This document shows positions 17,534 to 26,087 of a DNA stretch of 64,000 nucleotides, one piece after another. This DNA comes from Endosaccharibacter trunci (GTDB taxonomy: Bacteria; Pseudomonadota; Alphaproteobacteria; Acetobacterales; Acetobacteraceae). The DNA is taken from positions 283,918 through 347,917 of the forward strand of contig JAMSKV010000002.1 in assembly GCA_024515975.1 (NCBI GenBank). The letters are read 5' to 3'. The notes beneath the pieces were generated by a model that worked only from the letters and a program-made list of their open reading frames with translations, ran no database searches and was not told the origin of the DNA. Every line of letters begins with the position of its first letter. Position 1 is the stretch's first letter. Position numbers and translations under genes: made by a program.

Positions 17534-17935
17534 GTGAAAACTCTTTCTGGCCTCCACCATGTCGGCATCGTCGTCGAGGACATCGAGGCAAGTGCGCAGT
17601 GGTACGCCGAGCATCTGGGATTCGAGCGTCTCTACGGGTTCAGCCGGCCCGGGGTCCAGGCGGTATTCCTGGGCCTTGGCGCGCTCCGTCTGGAGTTCTT
17701 CCAGAACGAGAACGCGGCACCGATGGCCGACGAGCGACGCCGGCCCGAGACGAACCTGAGGATCGGTGGGATCAACCATTTCGCGATCGAGGTTGCCGAC
17801 CTCGATGCGACTTTGCAGGCTCTGACTGCTCGGGGTGTCGCGGTCGTTTTTCCGCCACGGGACGTTCCGAACAGCGGCGGCAGCCGGTATGCCTTCATTC
17901 ACGATAACGAGCAGATGCTGATCGAGCTCTTCTAG
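17534..17935 (+). CDS. VOC-family (glyoxalase/dioxygenase fold) protein
   Basis: 133 residues from a GTG at 17534 with AAGGA 9 bases upstream. A single vicinal-oxygen-chelate domain of two beta-alpha-beta3 halves: LHHVGIVVEDIEASAQWYAEHLGFE and INHFAIEVADLDATLQALTARGV. Metal ligands of the glyoxalase/methylmalonyl-CoA epimerase type are plausible at His7/8, Glu near LRLEFFQ, His of INHFAIEV and the terminal Glu (LIELF). Substrate unknown. It stands between a cupin gene and a shikimate dehydrogenase paralogue on the same strand. Confidence 0.85.
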   Translation: MKTLSGLHHVGIVVEDIEASAQWYAEHLGFERLYGFSRPGVQAVFLGLGALRLEFFQNENAAPMADERRRPETNLRIGGINHFAIEVADLDATLQALTARGVAVVFPPRDVPNSGGSRYAFIHDNEQMLIELF

Positions 17936-18152
17936 CCTGCATAGAACGAAAGCCGCTCTCAGCCGCGGACGTCCCGGATGACGGAACGTCGCCGGTCTGG
18001 AGGAGAGCATCCCCGTCTTTTGAGCGCCCATGATCACGGTTTCTCCGGACGGCGTCCGGGCCGCTGCTCCAGCTTTGGTCGATGCGCCAAATTCGCTACA
18101 GACTGGGATCGCCTCCCAGTCGGGGCGCAACCTCTCGGACAAGGATCGATCC

Positions 18153-18986
18153 ATGCCCCGTCCGCCGATCAGCAAGACGACCCTGCTGTGCATGTCCCTG
18201 TCGGCCCGTCCAGGCAATTTCGGCACCCGGTTCCAGAACCATCTCTATGAGGCGTTGGGGCTCGATTTTCTCTACAAGGCCTTCACCACCACCGATCTCG
18301 CGGCGGCGGTCGGCGGCATACGTGCGCTGGGGATCCGCGGCTGCGCGATCTCCATGCCGTTCAAGGAAGCCTGCATCCCGATGCTGGACAGCCTGGATGA
18401 GTCCGCCTCGGCGATCGGCGCCGTGAACACCATCGTCAACGATCTCGATCCGGTGGCGCCCCGGCTGCGTGGCTACAATACCGACTACATCGCTGTGCGC
18501 AGCCTGATCGCCCGGCATGGGCTCACGCCGGATATGCGCCTGCTGCTGCGCGGCAGCGGCGGCATGGGGCGTGCGGTCGCCTGCGCCTTTCGCGATGCGG
18601 GCTTCCGCGACGCCCTGCTGCTGGCGCGCAACGAACGGACCGGCAGCGCCCTGGCCGATGCGGCGGGTTTCCGCTGGACCCCGACCGAGGCGGGGGCGGA
18701 GGCCGATCTGCTGGTCAACGTCACGCCGCTCGGCATGGAAGGCGGTCCGGAGAGCGAGACCTGCGCCTTCGCACCCGAGACCATCGCCCGGTCCCGCGCC
18801 GTGTTCGATGTGGTGGCGATCCCCAGCGAAACGCCGCTGATCCGCGCGGCTCGCGCCGCCGGCAAGACGGTGATCACCGGCGACGCCGTGCTGGTGCTGC
18901 AGGGCGTGGAGCAGTTCGTGCTCTACACCGGCCAGCGCCCGGATCCGGTCCTGTGCGATCAGGCGGCAGCGGCGGCTTTCGCCTGA
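18153..18986 (+). CDS. shikimate 5-dehydrogenase paralogue
   Basis: 277 residues, taking the ATG at 18153 after AAGGATCGATCC; an in-frame ATG 41 codons upstream lacks a ribosome site. Shikimate dehydrogenase features are conserved: substrate lysine in SMPFKEA, NTD in YNTDYIAV, nucleotide motif RGSGGMGRAV, and VNVTPLGM. Its sequence differs from standard AroE at many places (short first domain, KTTLLCMSLSARPGNFGTR), which fits the YdiB/quinate-type or other AroE-like paralogues that reduce 3-dehydroshikimate or related hydroxy acids with NAD(P). No other aromatic-pathway gene is adjacent. Confidence 0.8.
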   Translation: MPRPPISKTTLLCMSLSARPGNFGTRFQNHLYEALGLDFLYKAFTTTDLAAAVGGIRALGIRGCAISMPFKEACIPMLDSLDESASAIGAVNTIVNDLDPVAPRLRGYNTDYIAVRSLIARHGLTPDMRLLLRGSGGMGRAVACAFRDAGFRDALLLARNERTGSALADAAGFRWTPTEAGAEADLLVNVTPLGMEGGPESETCAFAPETIARSRAVFDVVAIPSETPLIRAARAAGKTVITGDAVLVLQGVEQFVLYTGQRPDPVLCDQAAAAAFA

Positions 18987-19081
18987 AAACCCTCCCGATG
19001 CGGATGGCCATGCGCCGGTTGCGACGGAACAGGGCAGGTGCTAGCGCTCGAAAAATGAAACCACTGTTTTAGGGAGAGATC

Positions 19082-19420
19082 ATGGTGCGTGTGGCTGGAA
19101 CAGGATCCAGGGGAAACAGGGCCGTGATGGCGCCGGCCGCCCTTTTCGGCGTGGCTCTGCTTCTGGCCGGTTGCGGCCATTCCAAATCCGGTTCGCCGAC
19201 CCTGTCCGTGACCTGCGACGGCACCCTGATGCTGGCCGGCGCCACCCAGATCACGGCCGCGTCTGATAATGGCGGCGGTGTCGCCACGCTCCGGTTTCCC
19301 GATCCGGCCAATCCGGGCCAGACCGGAACTCTGCCCGTGCCCGGCGGCCGCTCCTGCGTAATCACTCCGGTCGTGAGCACGGATGGCGACCAGCATGGGG
19401 CGGCTCAGCCGGGCCATTGA
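19082..19420 (+). CDS. small hypothetical lipoprotein
   Basis: 112 residues. An N-terminal signal with lipobox LLAGC (Cys about residue 31) is followed by a short Gly/Thr-rich domain. The start has a good ribosome site (AGGGAGAGATC). It is the first of three tiny genes, each overlapping or nearly touching the next, that precede the gluconate 5-dehydrogenase. No family is recognised; an outer-membrane or periplasmic anchor role is a guess. Confidence 0.65.
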   Translation: MVRVAGTGSRGNRAVMAPAALFGVALLLAGCGHSKSGSPTLSVTCDGTLMLAGATQITAASDNGGGVATLRFPDPANPGQTGTLPVPGGRSCVITPVVSTDGDQHGAAQPGH

Positions 19421-19599
19421 TCGTGCCCTTCGACAGCTTCGGCGCGCCGCCCGAATGGGGCGGACAGGACGAGCCGGCGCCCTGGACGCGTCGCGACCGT
19501 CTCGTGGCGGCAGCGATCGCCCTGGTGCTGGCGGTGATCACGGCCGGCGAATGCGGCGCGCTGGTGCGAAGCTGGGCGGGCCTGTCGCATGGCGCCTGA
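19417..19599 (+). CDS. small single-span membrane protein
   Basis: 60 residues if the TTG at 19417 is the start (overlapping the preceding stop), or 58 from the GTG at 19423. One transmembrane segment, AAAIALVLAVITAGECGALV, is preceded by WTRRDRL, which suggests the N-terminus is cytosolic. Not recognised. The RRD-W/R plus VLAVI pattern is echoed in the next 45-residue protein, so the two may be paired subunits. Confidence 0.5.
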   Translation: MIVPFDSFGAPPEWGGQDEPAPWTRRDRLVAAAIALVLAVITAGECGALVRSWAGLSHGA

Positions 19600-19726
19600 C
19601 AGCGGGGATCGCGACCGCGCGCCGATGCGCCGGCGGGACTGGGCGGTGGCGATCGGGCTCGCCCTGGTGCTGGCGCTGATCGTCGCGGCCATCATCCGCA
19701 ACGGCCTGGCCTATCTGTACGGCTGA
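19589..19726 (+). CDS. 45-residue single-span membrane protein
   Basis: Short gene starting ATGGCGCCTGAC inside the end of the preceding gene (11-base overlap) and ending TACGGCTGA. The product starts MAPDSGDRDRAPMRRRD and continues with a hydrophobic helix AIGLALVLALIVAAI and a short tail NGLAYLYG. The positive-inside rule puts its N-terminus in the cytosol. It ends 20 bases before the gluconate 5-dehydrogenase start. The tight packing suggests it is real; the function is unknown. Confidence 0.5.
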   Translation: MAPDSGDRDRAPMRRRDWAVAIGLALVLALIVAAIIRNGLAYLYG

Positions 19727-19746
19727 GCGGAGCGGGCAGGGAAGCA

Positions 19747-20523
19747 ATGCCGATGCCGACTCCCGACCTGTTTTCCTTGCAAGGGCGTCGCGCCCTGGTC
19801 ACAGGCGGATCGCGCGGCATCGGGCTGACCATCGCACGCGGACTTGCCGCGCACGGCGCCAGGGTGATCCTGAACGGCCGCAGTTCGGACACGCTGGACG
19901 CCGCCCGCGCCGCCCTTCGCGCGGACGGTTTCGAGGCCGACGCGGTGGCGTTCGACGTGACCGACCAGTCTGCGGTGTCCGACGCCGTGTCGCGCATCGA
20001 GCGCGAACAGGGGCCGATCGACATCCTGGTCAACAATGCCGGCCTGCAGCGACGCGCGCCGCTGGAGGATTTCACCCGCGCCGACTGGGACACGCTTCTG
20101 TCCACCAACATCAGTGCCGTGTTCTTCGCGGCGCAGGCAGTGGCGCGACATATGCTCGGGCGCGGGCGCGGCAAGATCATCAACATCTGTTCGGTGCAGA
20201 GCGAGCTCGCCCGGCCCAACATCGCGCCCTACACCGCCACCAAGGGCGCGGTGCGCAACCTCACGCGCGGCATGGCCACGGACTGGGCGAAGCACGGTCT
20301 GCAGATCAACGGTCTGGCGCCGGGCTATTTCGAGACCGAGATGAACGATGCGCTGGTGCGCGACGCGGCCTTCACAGACTGGCTCTGCAAGCGCACGCCG
20401 GCGGCGCGCTGGGGCCGGGTGGAGGAACTGGTGGGCGCCGCCGTGTTCCTGGCCTCGGACGCGTCCAGCTTCGTCAACGGCCACATGCTGACGGTGGATG
20501 GCGGGATCTCGATCTCGCTCTAG
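19747..20523 (+). CDS. gno: gluconate 5-dehydrogenase (5-ketogluconate reductase)
   Basis: 258 residues, SDR family, closely resembling the cytosolic NADP-dependent gluconate 5-dehydrogenase (GNO) of Gluconobacter as I remember it: PDLFSLQGRRALVTGGSRGI at the start, NNAGLQRRAPLEDF, KIINICSVQSELARP, active-site YTATK, INGLAPGYFETEMN, TDWLCKRTPAARWG and the end VDGGISISL. It interconverts D-gluconate and 5-keto-D-gluconate and allows re-use of ketogluconate taken up from the medium. The permease follows 39 bases downstream on the same strand, so the pair forms a gluconate uptake/metabolism unit. Confidence 0.9.
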   Translation: MPMPTPDLFSLQGRRALVTGGSRGIGLTIARGLAAHGARVILNGRSSDTLDAARAALRADGFEADAVAFDVTDQSAVSDAVSRIEREQGPIDILVNNAGLQRRAPLEDFTRADWDTLLSTNISAVFFAAQAVARHMLGRGRGKIINICSVQSELARPNIAPYTATKGAVRNLTRGMATDWAKHGLQINGLAPGYFETEMNDALVRDAAFTDWLCKRTPAARWGRVEELVGAAVFLASDASSFVNGHMLTVDGGISISL

Positions 20524-20562
20524 TCTGCGCACAAGACCAATCGGGGGCGTCGGGATTCCAGC

Positions 20563-21903
20563 ATGAGTGTGTTCTTTGCCGTGGGCCTGATCGTCGCCGC
20601 GATTGTCGCGATCATGGTGCTGATCTCGCGCCTGCGCCTCAATCCGTTCATCGCGTTGCTGACCATCTCGCTCGCCGTGGCGCTGATCGCCGGCATGCCG
20701 GCCGACAAGGTGGTGGCCTCGTTCGAGGCCGGCGCCGGACACGTGCTGGGCCATGTCGGAACGGTGATCGCGCTGGGCACCATGCTCGGCAAGATGCTCA
20801 CCGAATCCGGCGGCGCCGACCAGATCGCGCAGACCATCTCGCGCGCCGCCGGCCGACGCAGGGTGGACTGGGCGATGATGGTGATCGGCCTGCTGGTGGG
20901 CCTGCCTGTGTTCTTCGAGATCGGCTTCGTTCTGCTGATCCCGATCGCCTTCGTGCTGGCCGACCGCACGCAGACGCCGCTGCTGCGCGTGGCGCTGCCG
21001 ATGGGGGCCGCCCTGTCGGTCACGCATGCGCTGATCCCGCCGCATCCGGCCGCCCTGCTGGCCGTGTCGGCCTATCACGCCGATATCGGCCGAACGATCC
21101 TGTGGGGCATCCTGATCGGCACGCCGATCGCGGTGATCGCCGGCCCCCTGTTCGGGCGCTTCGCCGCCGTGCGCGTGCCCATCACCGAACACAACCCGCT
21201 GGCCGAACAGTTCGTCCGCAGCACGCCGCCGGACAACATGCCGAGCTTCGCCATCACGGTGTTCACCATCATGTTGCCTGTGGTGCTGATGCTGGTGGGG
21301 TCGGCGGCAAATTCCGTCAGCACACCGCACGGCGGCCTCAACACGCTGCTGCATTTCTTCGGCAACACCGACATCGCGCTGCTGGTGGCGACCCTGATGT
21401 CGTTCTACGTGCTGGGCACCGCGCGCGGCTTCTCGCAGGACACGGTGCTGCGATTCACCAACGAGTGTCTGGGCCCGACCGCGCTGATCATGCTGCTGGT
21501 GGGCGCCGGCGGCGGCTTCGGACGCGAACTGGTGGATAGCGGCGTGTCCAAGACGGTGACGGACGCGGCGCTGAACATCCACATGCCTTTGCTGGTGCTG
21601 GCCTGGCTGCTGGCGGTGGTGGTGCGCGTGGCGGCCGGCTCCGCCACGGTGGCGATGGCCACCGCATCGAGCATCATGGGGCCGATCCTGGTCCATGGCG
21701 GTGGGGCCGCGCCGGAACTGATGGTGCTGGTGACCGGCGCCGGTTCGGTGGCGTTCGGCCCGCTGAACGATGCCGGCTTCTGGCAGATCAAGGAGTATCT
21801 GGGCCTGACCGTGTCGCAGACGGTGAAGACCTGGTCGGTGCTGGAAACGCTGATCGCCGTGTTCGGCCTGATCTTCTGCCTGCTCGCGTCGCTGGTCGCA
21901 TGA
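20563..21903 (+). CDS. gntT: gluconate:H+ symporter, GntP family
   Basis: 446 residues with about 12-14 hydrophobic segments. GntP-family marks include LRLNPFIALLTISLAVALIAGM, GFGRELVDSGVSK-type segment, MALPMGAALSVTHALIPPHPA and PLNDAGFWQIKEYLGLTVSQTVKTWSVLET near the C-terminus. It imports gluconate or a related aldonate across the inner membrane. The gene directly follows gluconate 5-dehydrogenase. Within the family GntT, GntP, GntU and IdnT cannot be told apart here, so the symbol is indicative. Confidence 0.88.
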   Translation: MSVFFAVGLIVAAIVAIMVLISRLRLNPFIALLTISLAVALIAGMPADKVVASFEAGAGHVLGHVGTVIALGTMLGKMLTESGGADQIAQTISRAAGRRRVDWAMMVIGLLVGLPVFFEIGFVLLIPIAFVLADRTQTPLLRVALPMGAALSVTHALIPPHPAALLAVSAYHADIGRTILWGILIGTPIAVIAGPLFGRFAAVRVPITEHNPLAEQFVRSTPPDNMPSFAITVFTIMLPVVLMLVGSAANSVSTPHGGLNTLLHFFGNTDIALLVATLMSFYVLGTARGFSQDTVLRFTNECLGPTALIMLLVGAGGGFGRELVDSGVSKTVTDAALNIHMPLLVLAWLLAVVVRVAAGSATVAMATASSIMGPILVHGGGAAPELMVLVTGAGSVAFGPLNDAGFWQIKEYLGLTVSQTVKTWSVLETLIAVFGLIFCLLASLVA

Positions 21904-22147
21904 GGCGCCAACCGCGCTGACGCGGGCAGCCCGGCGCGCAGAGCCTGGCCATCCTGAACTCGATCGCCCGGCCGCCGCATCGCGAGCACACCATCCGCGC
22001 CGCGAGATGCGCGACCGGCATGCGTCCGTCGCATTGCCGCAGCAGCAGCGCTCGAGTCGCACCATTCCCGCCACATCGGCGGCCCAGTCGCGCCATCGCG
22101 ATAGGCGTTTCCGGCCACGGAAGTGGGGAGGAACGGCGGTTGGACAT
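21788..22147 (-). CDS. possible small zinc-ribbon-like protein
   Basis: A minus-strand frame, start around 22147, overlaps the 3' end of the permease gene on the opposite strand by 116 bases. Its middle reads ALLLRQCDGRMPVAHLAARM, then VCSRCGGRAIEFRMARLCAP and GCPRQRG, with a CxxCG knuckle and two further Cys. This recalls small alphaproteobacterial proteins that carry a single CxxC zinc knuckle. The Arg/Ser-rich C-terminal part over the permease gene looks like a chance antisense frame, so the true end is uncertain. It would account for most of the otherwise empty gap 21904-22283. Confidence 0.35.
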   Translation of the reverse strand: MSNRRSSPLPWPETPIAMARLGRRCGGNGATRALLLRQCDGRMPVAHLAARMVCSRCGGRAIEFRMARLCAPGCPRQRGWRLMRPATRAGRRSGRTRRSAFPAPTRSSPSATRSGPDTP

Positions 22148-22283
22148 GAATGAGAATATATCAAGAACATCCACTGTCGTCATGCGGCTCCGACTCCGGC
22201 CGGGGAAGGATGGAAATACCAGCGCCGGTGAACCGCTCTGTGCTCCGCGCCGTTGCCTCGGATTCTTGTAACGGAGTATTCCG

Positions 22284-22520
22284 ATGTCGAATTCTTGTTA
22301 TACCGGCTTTATTGTTGCTGCATGTCTGGGGCTGGGTGCCTGCCAGTCCGGCGACGGGCTGGGAGCCGGCGCACCTGCGCCCGCGCCGCGCGCGGGATCT
22401 CTGGCCACCGGCCCTCTTCCGGCCATGATGCCTACCGCCACATCCGTCGGCGTGGCCGGCACCGGTCCGGCCGGCGCGAATGCCGCGGTCGGGGACGGAA
22501 CCGCGATCATGGGGCGCTAA
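22284..22520 (+). CDS. small Gly/Ala/Pro-rich lipoprotein
   Basis: 78 residues starting after a clear GGAG ribosome site. The signal ends in the lipobox LGAC (Cys about 20) and the mature part is low in complexity (AGAPAPAPRAG, TGPAGANAAVGDGTA). Not assigned to a family. Short outer-membrane lipoproteins of this make are common in Acetobacteraceae. It stands alone 90 bases before the mucR-type gene. Confidence 0.6.
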   Translation: MSNSCYTGFIVAACLGLGACQSGDGLGAGAPAPAPRAGSLATGPLPAMMPTATSVGVAGTGPAGANAAVGDGTAIMGR

Positions 22521-22610
22521 ACGAATCGGGATTTATTTCAATTCGGTTATTTGGACGCTGGCGGTTCTTGTTGTAGATGGACCAAAACCAACAGCAATAC
22601 GGATGTGGAC

Positions 22611-23075
22611 ATGGCGGAAGAAGACAATCAGGCAGTTCTCGCACTCACGGCGCAGATCGTCTCGGCCCACGTTTCTAACAATACGGTACCGGCCGACGGA
22701 CTGACGGCGCTGATCCGCCAGGTGCATCAGGCGCTGACCAGCGTGACTGCCGTGGCGATGGAGCCGGAGAAACCGCAGCCCGCCGTTCCGGTGAAGCGTT
22801 CCGTGTTCCCGGACTACATCGTCTGCCTCGAGGACGGGAAGAAGCTGAAGATGCTGAAGCGGCATCTTCAGAGCGCCTATAACATGACGCCGGAACAGTA
22901 TCGCGAGCGCTGGGGGCTGCCGCAGGACTACCCCATGGTGGCGCCGAACTATGCCGAGCGCCGTTCCGCCCTTGCGCGACAGATCGGCCTGGGCCGCAAG
23001 GATGGCCGCGTCGCGGCCGAGGCCGCAGCCGCCGAGCCGGTCGCGGTCAAGCCGGGTCGTCGCCGCAAGAGCTGA
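22611..23075 (+). CDS. MucR/Ros-family transcriptional regulator
   Basis: 154 residues from the ATG at 22611. The MucR fold is visible: PVKRSVFPDYIVCLEDGKKL followed by KMLKRHLQSAYNMTPEQYRERWGLPQDYPMVAP, which is the zinc-binding/DNA-recognition core of Ros/MucR proteins with Cys and His ligands. The basic C-terminus (GRKDGR, GRRRKS) helps DNA binding. In alphaproteobacteria this family acts as a global, H-NS-like silencer of exopolysaccharide, motility and other surface genes. The gene is monocistronic and is followed by a strong terminator. Confidence 0.9.
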   Translation: MAEEDNQAVLALTAQIVSAHVSNNTVPADGLTALIRQVHQALTSVTAVAMEPEKPQPAVPVKRSVFPDYIVCLEDGKKLKMLKRHLQSAYNMTPEQYRERWGLPQDYPMVAPNYAERRSALARQIGLGRKDGRVAAEAAAAEPVAVKPGRRRKS

Positions 23076-23100
23076 TCCGGTCCTCCGGAGACGAAACGAT

Positions 23101-23131
23101 CCCCCGCGGCTTGCCGCGGGGGTTTTCGTTT
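23101..23131 (+). terminator. rho-independent terminator of the mucR-type gene
   Basis: A perfect 10-bp GC-rich stem, CCCCCGCGGC / GCCGCGGGGG with a TT loop (23101-23122), followed by TTTTCGTTT. It lies 25 bases after the regulator stop. It ends 10 bases before the stop codon of the convergent aldehyde dehydrogenase gene and may serve both. Confidence 0.85.
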
Positions 23132-23140
23132 CTGGAAGCG

Positions 23141-24583
23141 TCAGTGCGGCTTGCCGCCGTCGCTCCGGCCCAGCATCAAGGGCAGGATCAGGCGGGTCAG
23201 CGTGCCATGCGGCGGCGCCATCACGGTGAAGCCGCTGAAGCGTCCCTGACGATACACGCCGCGATCGTGCGAGAAGCGATCGAACCCGGCCTTGCCGTGA
23301 TAGGTGCCGGTGCCGCTCGGGCCGATGCCGCCGAACGGCAGGGCCGTCTGGGCGCAATGCAGCAGCGTGCCGTTGATGGTCGCGCCGCCGGACAGGGTTC
23401 GCGACAGGATATGCCGTTCGGTGGCCGCGTCGTCGGTGAAAGCGTAGAGCGCCAGCGGGCGCGGCCTGGCGTTCACGTAACGGATCGCGTCCGGCAGCGA
23501 GCGGTAGCCGACGATGGGCAGAACCGGGCCGAAAATCTCTTCCCGCATCGCCGCCACGCTGTCCGGCGTATCGAGCAGCAGCGTCGGCACCATGCGCTTC
23601 GATCGTTCCGCGTCCCCTGCTTCGGCCGCGTGGCTGACGTCGCGCAACACCCGAGCGCCGGCGCCCTTCGCCTCCTCGACGACGGCCTGGAGGCGGTCGA
23701 GATGCCGGGTCGAAATAATGGTGCTGTAGTCGTCGTTGTTGGCGATATGAGGGTAGAGTGCCGCGGCGCTCTCCACGCATGCGGCGGCGAACGCCTCCAC
23801 GCGGTCTTCCGGCACCAGCACATAGTCCGGCGCGATGCAGGTCTGGCCGGCATTGAACAATTTGCCGACCATGAGCGTGCGGGCGGTGCGGTCGAGCGGC
23901 GCGTCCGGCGCGACGATGGCCGGGCTCTTTCCGCCCAGTTCCAGCGTCACGGGCACCAGCCCGTCCGCCGCGGCGTGCATCACCGCCGTGCCGACGCGGG
24001 TCGAGCCGGTGAACAGCAGATGGTCGAAGGGCAGCGCCGTGAAGCTCTGCGCCACAGCCGCATCGCCATCCACCACGGCGACGCGGTCGGCCGGGAACGC
24101 GCGGGCGAGTTCGCGTCGCAGCAGGGCGGCGAAGCGCGGCGTGGCCTCCGAGGGTTTCAGCATCGCCCTGTTGCCGGCCGCCAGCGCGTCCACCAGCGGA
24201 CCGACCGACAGGAAAAGCGGATAGTTCCAAGGCGATACGATACCGACGCAACCGAGCGGGCGCTTTTCCACCCAGGCCCGCCCGGGCTGGAACGTGACCC
24301 CGACGGGCGCGCGCCTCGGGCGCATCCAGGACCGCAGATGGGTGTGGGCGAAGCGGATCGCCGCGCGCAGCGGCACGAGCTCCGCCAGCACGGTTTCGGG
24401 GTAGGCGCGATGGCCGAAATCGGCCGAGATCGCGGCATGGAAACGATCGGCAGCATCCGACAGCACGGCGTCCAGGGCCGAGAGATGGGCGCGCCGTTCG
24501 GCCAGTGACGGTTCGCCGGCTTTTGCCGCGGCGGCGCGCTGCGCATCGAGGGTCGCGCGCAAATCCAGGGCTGCATCGGGCAT
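23141..24583 (-). CDS. coniferyl-aldehyde-dehydrogenase-type ALDH
   Basis: 480 residues from the ATG at 24583. ALDH catalytic residues are in place: Asn120 in SPWNYP, Glu215 in LELGGKS, and Cys249 in FNAGQTCIAPDYV, with EEIFGPVLPI near residue 355. The overall sequence (short N-terminus, PLGCVGIVSPWN, C-terminal hydrophobic tail TLTRLILPLML) fits the coniferyl aldehyde dehydrogenase (CalB) and long-chain/fatty aldehyde branch, which often associates with the membrane through its tail. It oxidises aldehydes with NAD(P). It is divergent from sppA and convergent with mucR. Confidence 0.85.
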   Translation of the reverse strand: MPDAALDLRATLDAQRAAAAKAGEPSLAERRAHLSALDAVLSDAADRFHAAISADFGHRAYPETVLAELVPLRAAIRFAHTHLRSWMRPRRAPVGVTFQPGRAWVEKRPLGCVGIVSPWNYPLFLSVGPLVDALAAGNRAMLKPSEATPRFAALLRRELARAFPADRVAVVDGDAAVAQSFTALPFDHLLFTGSTRVGTAVMHAAADGLVPVTLELGGKSPAIVAPDAPLDRTARTLMVGKLFNAGQTCIAPDYVLVPEDRVEAFAAACVESAAALYPHIANNDDYSTIISTRHLDRLQAVVEEAKGAGARVLRDVSHAAEAGDAERSKRMVPTLLLDTPDSVAAMREEIFGPVLPIVGYRSLPDAIRYVNARPRPLALYAFTDDAATERHILSRTLSGGATINGTLLHCAQTALPFGGIGPSGTGTYHGKAGFDRFSHDRGVYRQGRFSGFTVMAPPHGTLTRLILPLMLGRSDGGKPH

Positions 24584-24684
24584 GGCGTTTCTGTGCTCCA
24601 GGCCGCCCTGGCGGACCGTGTTCCGGCTTTTCAAGCGGCCTGCTTCCACCATAGGCTCGGCCGGGCAAGGGCTGGAACCATCGC

Positions 24685-25656
24685 ATGAGTCTCGACGCCG
24701 ATCTGTTGCTGGACCGGTTGCGTTTGAAGCGCCGGCTATTGTGGTGGCGCGTGGGCGCGATCGGTCTGCTGGCGGGCGTTCTGCTTCTGTCGGCACGGAT
24801 CGGTGCCGGCGGGCACGGCATCGTATCCGGGCCGCATCTCGTGCGCCTGCGCGTGGACGGCGTGATCGCCGAGAACCGGCAGCGTCTGGACGAGATCGAC
24901 CGTGCTGCCGACGACAGCAGCGTCAAGGGCATGATCCTGGCGATCGACAGCCCGGGCGGGTCGGTTTCCGGCGGCGAGTCGCTGCATGATGCGATTGCCC
25001 GTTTCGCGGCGAAGAAGCCGGTGGTGGTGACCATGGGCGGCGTCGCGGCGTCGGCCGGCTACATGATCGCCGTGCCCGCCGCCCGCATCTACGCTTCCAA
25101 CGCCACGCTGACCGGCTCGATCGGCGTGATCCTGCAGAGCCCGGACCTGTCCGGCCTGCTGGGCAAGATCGGCGTGTCGGTGGACGAGCTGGTCTCCGGC
25201 CCGCTCAAAGGGCAGCCGAGCGTGGTGAAGCCCTTGTCGCCTGAAGGGCGGGCGATGCTGCAGGGCGTCGTGACCGATCTGTTCGACCAGTTCGTCGCCA
25301 TGGTGGCGTCTGGCCGTCATATGGATGAGGCGCGGGTGCGCGCCTTGGCGGATGGCAGGCCTTACACCGGGCATCAGGCGCTGGGGCTCGGTCTGATCGA
25401 CGCGATCGGCGGCGAGCGCGAGGCGCGGATCTGGCTGGCGCAGAACCGCTCGATCCCGCAAAGCATGGCGGTGGAACCGTTGCGGCCTCCACACAGGCAG
25501 GGTTGGCTGCGCGGGCGGATCGGCAGCCTGGCGAGCGGTCTGGGAGCCGCCGCGATGACGGGCGCACTCGATACGCTTCCGAGCGGAATTTCAATGAAAG
25601 TCCTTTCCGCGCAAGGGGTTGCGCTTGACGGAGCCGTATCCCTCTGGCAGCCTTGA
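24685..25656 (+). CDS. sppA: signal peptide peptidase SppA
   Basis: 323 residues: an N-terminal membrane anchor (about 20-38), then a single protease domain of the short SppA type. The catalytic Ser123 lies in [13 protein letters not shown] and the general-base Lys175 in [22 protein letters not shown] (about 87-98) forms the oxyanion region. SppA is an inner-membrane serine protease that degrades cleaved signal peptides. It is directly upstream of ihfB (19 bases), an order common in Rhodospirillales. Confidence 0.92.
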   Translation: MSLDADLLLDRLRLKRRLLWWRVGAIGLLAGVLLLSARIGAGGHGIVSGPHLVRLRVDGVIAENRQRLDEIDRAADDSSVKGMILAIDSPGGSVSGGESLHDAIARFAAKKPVVVTMGGVAASAGYMIAVPAARIYASNATLTGSIGVILQSPDLSGLLGKIGVSVDELVSGPLKGQPSVVKPLSPEGRAMLQGVVTDLFDQFVAMVASGRHMDEARVRALADGRPYTGHQALGLGLIDAIGGEREARIWLAQNRSIPQSMAVEPLRPPHRQGWLRGRIGSLASGLGAAAMTGALDTLPSGISMKVLSAQGVALDGAVSLWQP

Positions 25657-25675
25657 GAGCGCAGAAGGAGCTCGG

Positions 25676-25975
25676 ATGACCAAGTCGGAATTGATCGACG
25701 AGCTGGCTGCGGCGAATCCCCATCTGCAGAGCCGGGACGTCGAACTGATCGTGTCCACGATCTTCGACGAGGTCTCGGCGGCGTTGGCCCGGGGTGAGCG
25801 CGTGGAACTGCGCGGCTTCGGCGCCTTCACCGTCAAGCAGCGCGATGCCCGCACCGGCCGCAATCCTCGTACGGGCGAGCCGGTATCGGTGGACGAGAAG
25901 GTGGTGCCGTTCTTCAAGGCCGGCAAGGAACTGCGCGAGCGTGTGAACCAGCGCGGCAACACGCGCGGTCGCTGA
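25676..25975 (+). CDS. ihfB: integration host factor subunit beta
   Basis: 99 residues, ATG preceded by AAGGAG. It matches IHF-beta along its length: [38 protein letters not shown], the DNA-intercalating arm [15 protein letters not shown] with its Pro, and [19 protein letters not shown] bends DNA in replication, transcription and site-specific recombination, so it could assist the tyrosine integrase found at 42.8 kb. It is co-directional with sppA. Confidence 0.92.
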   Translation: MTKSELIDELAAANPHLQSRDVELIVSTIFDEVSAALARGERVELRGFGAFTVKQRDARTGRNPRTGEPVSVDEKVVPFFKAGKELRERVNQRGNTRGR

Positions 25976-26087
25976 TGTCCGAGCCGTCGCCCCGGGGATG
26001 CGGCGGCCTTGTCTCCCGGCATCCGGTTCGCTAACTCCGCCCCGCGCAGCCTCCGTGCCGATACGGAACGCCCCCGAAAGAAGCACG

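Noticed and set aside
19711..22170. 819-residue minus-strand frame opposite the gluconate genes
   Set aside because: Low-complexity His/Gln/Arg translation typical of an antisense shadow; the plus strand has two clear genes.
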